Assembly (NCBI RefSeq): GCF_028561565.1
Contig: NZ_JAQQTE010000022.1
Location: 3,716 to 67,715 of the forward strand
Origin: Gilvibacter sediminis
Lineage (GTDB): Bacteria; Bacteroidota; Bacteroidia; Flavobacteriales; Flavobacteriaceae
Direction: 5' to 3'
Length of the DNA stretch: 64,000 nucleotides
A model generated the notes under the pieces. That model was not told the DNA's origin. It did not search any database and was given only the letters and a program-made list of their open reading frames with translations. Position 1 is the stretch's first letter, and each line of letters opens with the position of its first letter. Positions 43,462-51,423 of this stretch are shown piece after piece. The position numbers were made by a program, and so were the translations under genes.

Positions 43462-43644
43462 ATGGCAAAGAAAGGAAACAGAGTACAGGTTATTTTGGAG
43501 TGCACAGAGCACAAGGAGTCAGGTATGCCTGGAACTTCTCGTTACATCACTACCAAGAATAAAAAGAACACGCCAGATCGTATTGAGTTGAAAAAATTCA
43601 ACCCGATCTTAAAGCGCATGACTGTTCACAAAGAAATTAAGTAA
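43462..43644 (+). CDS. rpmG: 50S ribosomal protein L33
   Basis: The 60-residue protein reads [18 protein letters not shown]...[23 protein letters not shown], the bL33 family pattern. It keeps one Cys but lacks the second CxxC pair, so it is the zinc-independent form like its neighbour L28. It lies between rpmB and the DUF4295 gene, as in other Bacteroidota genomes. Confidence 0.97.
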   Translation: MAKKGNRVQVILECTEHKESGMPGTSRYITTKNKKNTPDRIELKKFNPILKRMTVHKEIK

Positions 43645-43677
43645 GCACGGAGCCGCTGGCACCTTAAAACAATAATT

Positions 43678-43827
43678 ATGGCAAAGAAATCAGTAGCATC
43701 CTTACAGACCGGATCAAAGCGATTGACCAAAGCGGTAAAAATGGTAAAGTCTCCTAAGACTGGAGCTTACACCTTTGTTGAGTCTATCATGGCTCCAGAC
43801 GCCGTAAACGACTGGTTAAAGAAGTAA
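43678..43827 (+). CDS. DUF4295 small basic protein (possible Bacteroidota ribosomal protein)
   Basis: This 49-residue protein (MAKKSVASLQTGSKRLTKAVK..., ending NDWLKK) matches DUF4295, found only in Bacteroidota and placed between rpmG and ftsY. It has nine Lys in the first 27 residues and resembles ribosomal proteins in size and charge. From memory, a Flavobacterium johnsoniae ribosome structure reported a new small large-subunit protein (bL38), which I believe is this family, but I cannot confirm it here. The gene ends 27 bp before a strong terminator. Confidence 0.92.
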   Translation: MAKKSVASLQTGSKRLTKAVKMVKSPKTGAYTFVESIMAPDAVNDWLKK

Positions 43828-43852
43828 TCAGCGCTTTTAGCGTAACGATATT

Positions 43853-43892
43853 CAGGGCTGTCTTTTTCAAAAAGACGGCCCTTTGTTTTTTG
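43853..43892 (+). terminator. Terminator of rpmB-rpmG-DUF4295 unit
   Basis: A 12-13-bp stem pairs AGGGCTGTCTTT (43854-43865) with AAAGACGGCCCT (43871-43882), including one G-U pair, followed by TTGTTTTTT. Confidence 0.9.
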
Positions 43893-43900
43893 TATCTTTG
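43893..43900 (+). promoter_or_regulatory. -7 box for ftsY-rimO
   Basis: TATCTTTG matches TAnnTTTG and begins only a few bases after the preceding terminator's T-run. The ftsY ATG is 32 nt downstream. Confidence 0.6.
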
Positions 43901-43932
43901 CTAGCGCTTAAAGTCAATAATCAGAAGCATTC

Positions 43933-44892
43933 ATGAGCTTTTTCAAGAAAATATTTACCAAAGAAAAAAAGGAAAATCTGGATAAAGGACTGGAAAAGTC
44001 CAAAGCCAGCTTTTTTGACAAACTCTCAAAGGCTGTCGCTGGGAAATCTAAAGTTGATGATGATGTCCTGGACGAGCTGGAAGAGGTTTTGGTTCGATCT
44101 GATGTAGGTGTCAACACTACATTGAAAATTATAGACCGCATTGAGGCCCGCGTGGCCAAAGATAAATACTTGGGTACTGATGAGCTGAACCAGATCCTTA
44201 GAGAAGAGATTGCTGGTTTACTTTCAGAGACTCATGACGACCAAAAAAACGATCCGTTCGGCTTGGACTCTGAAGAGAAGCCCTACGTGATCATGGTAGT
44301 TGGCGTAAACGGTGTGGGTAAAACAACCACCATCGGGAAGCTAGCCAGTCAATATAAAGCTGCTGGAAAATCGGTGGTTTTAGGAGCTGCGGATACTTTT
44401 AGAGCAGCGGCTATTGATCAATTACAGATCTGGGCAGACCGCGTGGATGTGCCAATCGTAAAACAAAATATGGGAAGCGACCCTGCTTCTGTGGCTTATG
44501 ATTCTGTGGAGAACGGAAAAGCCAATGGAGCCGATGTGGTGATCATCGATACCGCGGGTAGATTGCACAACAAAGTCAACTTGATGAACGAGCTGACCAA
44601 GATCAAGCGCGTGATGCAAAAGGTAGTTCCTGGTGCTCCACATGAGGTGCTTTTGGTCCTTGACGGATCTACCGGACAGAATGCCTTTGAACAGGCAAAG
44701 CAATTCTCCGCAGCTACAGAGGTAACGGCTCTGGCCATTACAAAACTTGACGGAACTGCCAAAGGTGGTGTTGTCATAGGGATCAGTGATCAGTTGCAAG
44801 TACCTGTAAAATATATCGGGGTTGGAGAAGGGATTGAAGACCTTCAGATCTTTGACCGTTTGGAATTTGTGGATTCATTCTTCAAGCAATAA
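43933..44892 (+). CDS. ftsY: Signal recognition particle receptor FtsY
   Basis: The 319-residue protein has a short charged N-terminal region and the SRP-GTPase NG domain: four-helix N domain (about 25-95), P-loop GVNGVGKTTTIGKLA, DTFRAAA, DTAGRLHNKVNLMNEL and TKLDGTAKGGV, ending VGEGIEDLQIF. It docks ribosome-SRP complexes at the membrane. The long acidic A domain of E. coli FtsY is absent, which is normal here. rimO follows after 2 bp. Confidence 0.97.
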   Translation: MSFFKKIFTKEKKENLDKGLEKSKASFFDKLSKAVAGKSKVDDDVLDELEEVLVRSDVGVNTTLKIIDRIEARVAKDKYLGTDELNQILREEIAGLLSETHDDQKNDPFGLDSEEKPYVIMVVGVNGVGKTTTIGKLASQYKAAGKSVVLGAADTFRAAAIDQLQIWADRVDVPIVKQNMGSDPASVAYDSVENGKANGADVVIIDTAGRLHNKVNLMNELTKIKRVMQKVVPGAPHEVLLVLDGSTGQNAFEQAKQFSAATEVTALAITKLDGTAKGGVVIGISDQLQVPVKYIGVGEGIEDLQIFDRLEFVDSFFKQ

Positions 44893-44894
44893 GC

Positions 44895-46196
44895 ATGCGC
44901 ACCAAAAGCAGAAAGAAAAACAAGATCAATGTAGTCACCCTTGGATGTTCCAAGAATGTCTATGATTCAGAAGTGTTGATGGGACAACTTCGTGCCAACA
45001 ACAAAGAGGTGGTCCATGAAGAAGAGGGAAATATCGTAGTGATCAATACCTGTGGTTTCATTGCCAACGCGAAGGAAGAAAGTGTGAATACCATCTTGGA
45101 TTTTGTGCAGCAAAAAGAAGATGGAATCGTAGACAAAGTTTTTGTGACCGGTTGTCTCTCTGAGCGTTACAAGCCAGATCTACAGCAAGAAATTCCTGAT
45201 GTTGACCAATATTTTGGAACCACAGAGCTTCCAGGCTTGCTCAAAGCTTTAGGAGCCGATTACAAGCACGAACTCATTGGGGAACGGCTAACGACCACAC
45301 CAAAGAACTATGCCTATTTAAAGATCGCCGAAGGCTGTGACCGCCCGTGTTCGTTTTGCGCTATTCCGCTCATGCGCGGGAAGCACCGTTCCACACCGAT
45401 TGAAGAATTGGTGGTAGAGGCAGAGAAACTCGCTGCTGATGGTGTAAAAGAACTTATTTTGATTGCGCAGGATCTTACCTACTACGGACTGGACCTGTAT
45501 AAAAAGCGTCGCTTGGCGGATTTGCTAAAGGCTTTGGTAGAGGTTGACGGAATTGAATGGATCCGATTGCACTATGCCTTCCCAACAGGTTTTCCAGAAG
45601 ATGTCCTTGATGTTATTAAGCAGGAGCCTAAGGTGTGTAATTATATCGACATTCCACTACAACATATTTCTACGGACATTTTAAAGTCGATGCGTCGCGG
45701 GACGACCTTTGAAAAGACCAACACGCTGCTCAAGCTCTTTAGAGAGAAAGTACCGGGAATGGCTATCCGTACCACATTGATCGTTGGTTATCCAGGTGAA
45801 ACCGAGGAACACTTCCAAGAGTTGAAGCAGTGGGTGGCCGATATGCGCTTTGAGCGTATGGGCTGTTTTACCTATTCTCATGAAGAGAATACGCATGCCT
45901 ACAATTTAGTTGACGATGTGCCTGAGGATGTTAAGCAAGACCGCGCGAATCAGATCATGGAGCTGCAGTCGCAGATCTCGTGGGAACTCAACCAAGAGAA
46001 GATCGGGCAGGAGTTCAAGGTGCTTATTGATAGAAAGGAAGGTAATAACTACATAGGCCGCACGGAATTTGATTCTCCAGATGTGGATAATGAAGTATTA
46101 CTCGATGCTACTCAGCAATACCTAAAGACCGGAGACTTTGTTCAGGTCAAGATCACAGAAGCCACAGACTTTGATTTGTATGGGGAAGTGGTTTAA
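44895..46196 (+). CDS. rimO: Ribosomal protein S12 methylthiotransferase RimO
   Basis: The 433-residue radical-SAM enzyme adds a methylthio group to Asp of ribosomal protein S12. The N-terminal MTTase domain supplies Cys in VVTLGCSKNVYDSE (Cys18), NTCGFI (Cys53) and VTGCLSE for the second 4Fe-4S cluster. The radical-SAM cluster is in EGCDRPCSFCAIPLMRG, and a C-terminal TRAM domain ends the protein. Homologous MiaB differs in the cysteine context and substrate. It is coupled to ftsY, and its last 17 bases overlap the start of the next gene. Confidence 0.96.
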   Translation: MRTKSRKKNKINVVTLGCSKNVYDSEVLMGQLRANNKEVVHEEEGNIVVINTCGFIANAKEESVNTILDFVQQKEDGIVDKVFVTGCLSERYKPDLQQEIPDVDQYFGTTELPGLLKALGADYKHELIGERLTTTPKNYAYLKIAEGCDRPCSFCAIPLMRGKHRSTPIEELVVEAEKLAADGVKELILIAQDLTYYGLDLYKKRRLADLLKALVEVDGIEWIRLHYAFPTGFPEDVLDVIKQEPKVCNYIDIPLQHISTDILKSMRRGTTFEKTNTLLKLFREKVPGMAIRTTLIVGYPGETEEHFQELKQWVADMRFERMGCFTYSHEENTHAYNLVDDVPEDVKQDRANQIMELQSQISWELNQEKIGQEFKVLIDRKEGNNYIGRTEFDSPDVDNEVLLDATQQYLKTGDFVQVKITEATDFDLYGEVV

Positions 46197-47406
46197 AGGA
46201 ATCCTGAGCAAGATTTTTGCCGCGGTCCTTTTGGTCTCAGCGCTTTCTTCTTGTATCGATGAAGCCCAAAATACCCCTGTTCCTTTTGAAATTGAAAATC
46301 CCAGCGAAGGCTATGCCGGCATGTCTCGTCTTTTTGTAGCAGATGATGTGCTGTACATGAGTTGGGTGGAGCAAACAGACAGTTTGGCCGTACTTAAATA
46401 CGCTTCTTATGACGGAAACATTTGGTCTACGCCAGAAGTCATAGCAGAAGGTACTGATTGGTTTGTCAATTGGGCGGACTTCCCACAAATCGCCATTAAT
46501 CAAGGAAACATCTTTGCACATTACTTGCAGAAATCAGCTCCAGATACCTACGCCTACGATATAAAGTACAAGATCTTTAACGCCAATAGTCAATCCTGGT
46601 CACCTCCGCAGAAGCTACACACAGATTCCACACAGAGCGAGCACGGATTTGTAGATGTGATTCCTTATAAAGATGGTTTTATGGCGAGTTGGTTGGACGG
46701 TCGCACCACCGTGAATCGTCCTGACTCCTTAAGACAGATGACGGTTCGAGCAGGAATAATTAACGCTGACGGAACCTTAGGCCAACAATGGGAGCTGGAT
46801 GAGCGGGTTTGCGATTGCTGCGCAACCTCTATTACAGAAACTCGTAAAGGACCGATGGTTGTTTACAGGGATCGATCAGATAATGAAGTTCGAGATATGT
46901 ACGCAGTTCGCTTAGAAGATTCGGTTTGGTCAGCGCCTCGCGTCGTATTTAATGATAATTGGCAAATTGCAGGCTGTCCTGTAAATGGCCCGGCAATCAG
47001 TAGTAATGGTATGACCGCAGTGGGCTGGTTTACCATGGTAGATGATAAACCGCAGGTAAAATTGGGAACTATGGGAACAGGTTCTTGGTTTGATGAATTT
47101 TTGGTTTTAGAAGATTCAAGAGCCATTGGTCGTGTTGATGTTGCGGTAGACGACCAAGCAAATGCTTTTGCTTTGTATATGACTGATGCTGGGAGTACAG
47201 CCAATCTTAACCTAACTCATGTTGCCAGTACCGGAGCGCGAATGACTCATATTTTATCCAAGATGAGTCCTGAGCGAGCGAGTGGGTTCCCACAGTTGGT
47301 ATTATTTAAAGACCAAGTAGTTATTTCCTATACAGAAACGGACAGCATAGGTTCGCAGATCAATTTGGTTAGCTATCCCTTCAAAGCCTATTCATTTGAA
47401 GAATGA
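46180..47406 (+). CDS. Propeller-like lipoprotein with CxCC motif
   Basis: The 408-residue protein has a signal peptide with lipobox LLVSALSSC and a body of repeated beta segments such as NIWSTPEVIAEG, SWSPPQKLHTDS and SVWSAPRVVFND, typical of sialidase-like/BNR propellers. A conspicuous ERVCDCCATSI and a later AGCPVNGPAIS supply four cysteines that may form disulfides or bind metal. No sialidase Arg triad is clear, so glycosidase activity is not claimed. The ATG at 46180 is used; it lies 17 bp inside rimO, and the longer frame lacks a signal peptide. It overlaps the next gene by 4 bp (ATGA). Confidence 0.8.
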   Translation: MGKWFKGILSKIFAAVLLVSALSSCIDEAQNTPVPFEIENPSEGYAGMSRLFVADDVLYMSWVEQTDSLAVLKYASYDGNIWSTPEVIAEGTDWFVNWADFPQIAINQGNIFAHYLQKSAPDTYAYDIKYKIFNANSQSWSPPQKLHTDSTQSEHGFVDVIPYKDGFMASWLDGRTTVNRPDSLRQMTVRAGIINADGTLGQQWELDERVCDCCATSITETRKGPMVVYRDRSDNEVRDMYAVRLEDSVWSAPRVVFNDNWQIAGCPVNGPAISSNGMTAVGWFTMVDDKPQVKLGTMGTGSWFDEFLVLEDSRAIGRVDVAVDDQANAFALYMTDAGSTANLNLTHVASTGARMTHILSKMSPERASGFPQLVLFKDQVVISYTETDSIGSQINLVSYPFKAYSFEE

Positions 47407-48611
47407 AAAAGGTATTGATCATTGGCCACGGAATTCCTGAACCGCAAAGCACTGGGGCAGGGGTTTATATGGCTCAGTTGATCGATCTCTTTTTGCAAGG
47501 CAACCATGAGCTCCATTTTTGTTCAGCGGCAGAGACTCCTATTGATGGCTTACTGATTGAAAAGATCATTCCCTACACCCAAATTCAATTGAATTCGGAC
47601 AGCTTTGATGCGTTCATCAAAGCATTGGATCCGCAGATCGTGATCTTTGATCGGTTTATGACCGAGGAGCAATACAGTTGGCGCGTGCGAGAGGCTTGCC
47701 CTGATGCTCTGCGGATTTTAGATACAGAGGATCTCCATTTTTTACGCGAGCATCGCAGAACAAGCAATGATTTTAAACCACCAACCGTGCTTTCTGATCT
47801 GGCCAAAAGAGAGTTAGCCGCTATTTTTAGATCAGACTTAAGTTTGATTCTATCCAAGCCAGAGTTTGACCTCTTGAGCAGTGCGTATCAGGTCCCGGAG
47901 TCTACACTGCTGCATTTACCTTTTCTCGAGAAAAATATTCCTCAGCTAACGGAATTAACGGCACACAAGGATCGTGAGGATTTTTGTTTTGTGGGAACAG
48001 CCAAACACAAGCCAAACGTTGCTGCGATCAAACATTTGGCTAAACTATGGCCTGCTATTTCAAAAAGGGTTCCCGGGGTTAAAATGCACATTTACGGGTC
48101 TTATTTTACCGAAGAACTCAAGCAATTGCATAAACCAAATGCTGGCTTTTTAGTGCACGGTTTTGTAAAGGACGTACAAACAACGCTACAGCAACATCGC
48201 GTGCTGCTAGCGCCTCTGGAGTTTGGCGCAGGACTCAAGCGCAAGCTTTTTGACGCTTGGTTGGCAGGTTGTGCAGTGGTGACCACTCCAGTTGGAATAG
48301 AAGGGATTGGGGGTGCTAATGAGCTAGCTTTTATAGTTGCTGATGACTTAGAAACTGACTTTGTTAATCTAGCGGTTTCAAATTGCGCTCAGAAATCCCA
48401 ATGGGATCAAAATCGCAAAGAGGGATTGGCTTTGATTTGCGAGTATTTCAGTTGGGAACAGCGAGCATCCGCAGTTTTAAAGACGATTGAATCCTATGCT
48501 CTTAAAAAAGAAGAGTTCAACGCGCAAAACCCAGTTGGGCAAATGCTTTGGCATCACAGTCTGCAAAGCAGTAAGTACCTTTCCAAATGGATCGAGGCGA
48601 AGAATCGCTAA
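47403..48611 (+). CDS. GT-B glycosyltransferase (group 1 / family 4-like)
   Basis: The 402-residue protein has a two-domain GT-B layout: N-terminal KVLIIGHGIPEPQSTGAGVYMAQLIDLF with a Gly-rich loop, and C-terminal DFCFVGTAKHKPNVAAIKHLAKLWPAI, then LLAPLEFGAGLKRKLFDAWLAGCAVVTTPVGIEGI, the nucleotide-sugar-binding region. The donor and acceptor sugars are unknown. It overlaps the lipoprotein gene by 4 bp and meets the TPR gene stop-to-stop with no spacer. Confidence 0.9.
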   Translation: MKKVLIIGHGIPEPQSTGAGVYMAQLIDLFLQGNHELHFCSAAETPIDGLLIEKIIPYTQIQLNSDSFDAFIKALDPQIVIFDRFMTEEQYSWRVREACPDALRILDTEDLHFLREHRRTSNDFKPPTVLSDLAKRELAAIFRSDLSLILSKPEFDLLSSAYQVPESTLLHLPFLEKNIPQLTELTAHKDREDFCFVGTAKHKPNVAAIKHLAKLWPAISKRVPGVKMHIYGSYFTEELKQLHKPNAGFLVHGFVKDVQTTLQQHRVLLAPLEFGAGLKRKLFDAWLAGCAVVTTPVGIEGIGGANELAFIVADDLETDFVNLAVSNCAQKSQWDQNRKEGLALICEYFSWEQRASAVLKTIESYALKKEEFNAQNPVGQMLWHHSLQSSKYLSKWIEAKNR

Positions 48612-49562
48612 CTACTGCATCCGCGACAGATCAACCTCCGCAACGATATATCCAAAGCTGGCCCAATCGTCTCCGTCCAAAATATCCTCTAAAATCATCA
48701 TGGCCTGCTCCTGTTCGTCATTGAGATAACTCCATCGTGCTAAACCGTATTTCAGGGCAGAATTGCTGGAATTGATCTCTGCTTCGGGATTGTATAGCTC
48801 ATCCAGAGCTTTGACTCCTTTATAAAACAAACAAGCATTTAAATAAGAAGCATTTTCAATGACTTCTATCTCTTTATTGATCGGGTCCAAGTAAGCCGCG
48901 ATCTCATCATCACGCCCGAGCGCTTTTAAAGACAGAACGATCCAATGGGTGGCAGATACCAAGCCGTCATTATTTTGGGAAAGCTCCAAGCATTTCTGGT
49001 AGGCCATCAAAGAGCTTTCGTAATTCCCCTTTAAATAATGGGCTAGCCCCAAGTGATAAAAGATGTTTCCGTGTTTGGTGGTGAGTCTTATTCCTTCAGC
49101 GTTAGGCATACCGTCATCCTCTAAGGAATTGGTTTCATCCAAAATGACATTCGTTGCCCGCTCAAGATCCGCAATGGCCTTGTCCAGCTCGCGAACGGAA
49201 ATATAACGATGTCCTCGGTGGCGTAGCAATCGGGAATTGTTTGGAAACTGTTTGAGTCCTTCAGAATAGAGGTCAATCGCTCCTTGGTAATCGCCTGTAT
49301 AGGCTGTGAATCGTCCGTACCAGATCAGCTTTTCCAGATCGGTTGAATCGGCTAAATAGGCCTGCTGCTTTTCAATGAATTGCGCTTGTAGTTTTTCTGA
49401 AACTGCTGGAGCGTACAGCGTATCTCCCGTAAATGAAATGGCTTGATAAAAGGCTCCTTTAGGTTCTGTTTCTATCGGATTGTCTGCGTTTTTGGGTTGA
49501 TCATTGCAGGCCCAAACCAATAGGACAGTGCCAAAGGCAAATAGTAGTTGATGAATTTTCAT
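48612..49562 (-). CDS. TPR-repeat lipoprotein
   Basis: The 316-residue protein has a lipobox (GTVLLVWAC, Cys19) and at least four TPR-type helix pairs (GDYQGAIDLYSEGLKQFPNN, RELDKAIADLERAT, GLAHYLKGNYESSLMAYQKCLELS, LARWSYLNDEQEQAMMILEDIL). It is an exported protein-interaction scaffold with unknown partners. It converges with the glycosyltransferase gene with zero spacer and diverges from a serine hydrolase gene 136 bp away. Confidence 0.87.
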   Translation of the reverse strand: MKIHQLLFAFGTVLLVWACNDQPKNADNPIETEPKGAFYQAISFTGDTLYAPAVSEKLQAQFIEKQQAYLADSTDLEKLIWYGRFTAYTGDYQGAIDLYSEGLKQFPNNSRLLRHRGHRYISVRELDKAIADLERATNVILDETNSLEDDGMPNAEGIRLTTKHGNIFYHLGLAHYLKGNYESSLMAYQKCLELSQNNDGLVSATHWIVLSLKALGRDDEIAAYLDPINKEIEVIENASYLNACLFYKGVKALDELYNPEAEINSSNSALKYGLARWSYLNDEQEQAMMILEDILDGDDWASFGYIVAEVDLSRMQ

Positions 49563-49697
49563 AGCTCTAAGATACTAAGCTCTTCTCAGACAAGTTAGCT
49601 ATGTCGTTAATTTTAAATACCTTAAAAAAAATTCTCGCCTCAGCTGTAACTCAGTATCCCCCTCTGGCGTCAGATATACATCAAACAATCACTAAAC

Positions 49698-51359
49698 ATG
49701 AAAAATCCTAAACGTATTTTCCAGATGGCATTGCTGTGCTTTGTTATCGTGGCTAGTGGAAGCCTAAGTCTTCACGCCCAAGATTTGCAATCGAATGTAG
49801 ATAACATGCTCGCGGCACAGTATCCTGCCGACGCTCCTGGAATCTCTGCGCTGATCGCTAAAGATGGAAAGGTAATCTACAAGAACGCTTTTGGCTTGGC
49901 CAATATGGAACTTTCCGTACCGATGAATCCAGAAAATGTTTTTGAGCTCGGTTCTATCACCAAACAGTTTACCGCTGTTGCCATTTTGATGCTGCAAGAG
50001 GCAGGAAAACTCAATGTTGAAGATCCTATCACGAAGTTCTTTCCTGATTATCCAACAGACGGAAACGACATCAAGATTCATCATTTGCTCAACCATACCT
50101 CTGGGATCAAGAGTTATACCGGCATGCAGTCTTTCCAGTACAATGCGCGCAAGGACATGACTCCAACGGAGATCATTGACTTCTTTAAAAATGAGCCCAT
50201 GGACTTCAAGACGGGAGAACAGTGGCTTTACAATAATTCCGGTTATATCATTTTGGGAGCCATCATTGAGCAGGTTAGCGGTATGAGTTATGAAGCTTTC
50301 ATTCAAGAGAACATCTTTGATCCTTTAGGTATGAAGCACTCCTATTATGGCAGTAAAACAAAGTTGATTCCAAACAGAGCTTGGGGATATCAGCCCACAG
50401 ATAGCGGATGGCGCAATGCAGATTACTTGAGTATGAGTCTTCCTTATGCGGCGGGTTCTTTGATGAGTAATGTGGAGGATATGCTGATCTGGCAAGAGGC
50501 TTTGAATGATGGGAAGTTATTGCCTAATGAAAAACTGGCGGCAGCTTTTGTCAACACCACCTTGAATAATGGAGACCCCACCTATTACGGATACGGTTGG
50601 CAGGTCAACGAGGTCAATGAGAGTCCAAGTGTGGAACACGGAGGTGGGATTTTTGGGTACAACACTTACGGGCTTTATTTACCAGAAGAAGACGTCTACG
50701 TTATTGCGCTGTGCAACTCCAACGGAAACTCACCTACCGATGTAGCTATTAAGATGGCTGCTATGGCCATTGGTAAGCCTTATCCCGACAATTCACAAGG
50801 AGTCTCTCTTTCACAGCAAGAACTTCAAAAATGGGTGGGTGCCTATCTTTTTGATGGCGATGTAGTTCGATTTGTGACTTTGGAGAATGGACAATTGTTC
50901 AGTCAGCGTGAGGGCAGTTCAAAGCTTCCACTGATTCCTGCATCTGCTTACGAATTTTATTTTGAGGGAAGTACTACCAAGTATACCTTTTCCATGGGAG
51001 ATCAAGGCAAGCAGGTCTTATTTGAAGACCGAATCAACAAGGAAGTAGGATTGGAAACGGTAAAGGAGGTTCCTACTGCTCCTGAGGAGATCGATATGCC
51101 TGCGGCTGTCTTAGCGAATTATGAAGGAACCTATGAGCTGCAACCCGGATTTGAGATCCGTGTGTTTTTAGAAGCCGAAAAGCTCATGGTACAAGCTACG
51201 GGGCAAAGTGCAGCACGGATCTATCCAAGTGCTCCGCATGAATTCTTTTTAAAAGTAGTGCCTGGCGCTTTGACTTTCAATGTGGATGCAGACGGTAAGG
51301 CTACCGGGCTTGTTTTAAAGCAAGGCGGTCAAGTCTTGCCCGCTAAAAAAATAGATTAG
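49698..51359 (+). CDS. Secreted serine hydrolase, beta-lactamase/PBP class C fold
   Basis: The 553-residue protein has a signal peptide (to about residue 27) and the class C motifs: SxxK in GSITKQF (Ser86, Lys89), YxN in YNNSGY and HGGG near residue 315. The C-terminal region (about 370-553) contains two similar beta-rich segments, one with VGAYLFDGD and one with YEGTYELQPG, that resemble DUF3471-type domains. It could act as an esterase or D-amino-acid peptidase rather than a true beta-lactamase. It ends at a bidirectional terminator. Confidence 0.9.
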   Translation: MKNPKRIFQMALLCFVIVASGSLSLHAQDLQSNVDNMLAAQYPADAPGISALIAKDGKVIYKNAFGLANMELSVPMNPENVFELGSITKQFTAVAILMLQEAGKLNVEDPITKFFPDYPTDGNDIKIHHLLNHTSGIKSYTGMQSFQYNARKDMTPTEIIDFFKNEPMDFKTGEQWLYNNSGYIILGAIIEQVSGMSYEAFIQENIFDPLGMKHSYYGSKTKLIPNRAWGYQPTDSGWRNADYLSMSLPYAAGSLMSNVEDMLIWQEALNDGKLLPNEKLAAAFVNTTLNNGDPTYYGYGWQVNEVNESPSVEHGGGIFGYNTYGLYLPEEDVYVIALCNSNGNSPTDVAIKMAAMAIGKPYPDNSQGVSLSQQELQKWVGAYLFDGDVVRFVTLENGQLFSQREGSSKLPLIPASAYEFYFEGSTTKYTFSMGDQGKQVLFEDRINKEVGLETVKEVPTAPEEIDMPAAVLANYEGTYELQPGFEIRVFLEAEKLMVQATGQSAARIYPSAPHEFFLKVVPGALTFNVDADGKATGLVLKQGGQVLPAKKID

Positions 51360-51375
51360 ATAAATATCACGCATA

Positions 51376-51411
51376 AAAAAAGCCGAACAGCAATGTTCGG
51401 CTTTTTTGTTT
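51376..51411. terminator. Bidirectional terminator between convergent genes
   Basis: AAAGCCGAACA (51379-51389) pairs with TGTTCGGCTTT (51394-51404) around GCAA. T-runs flank both sides, so it can end both the serine hydrolase and the M14 peptidase transcripts. Confidence 0.92.
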
Positions 51412-51423
51412 TTTAGTTTTTGG

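Noticed and set aside
49698-51359. Acquired beta-lactamase resistance gene
   Set aside because: The SxxK/YxN/HGGG motifs and long C-terminal domains fit chromosomal PBP-like esterases or peptidases, and no mobile elements are nearby.
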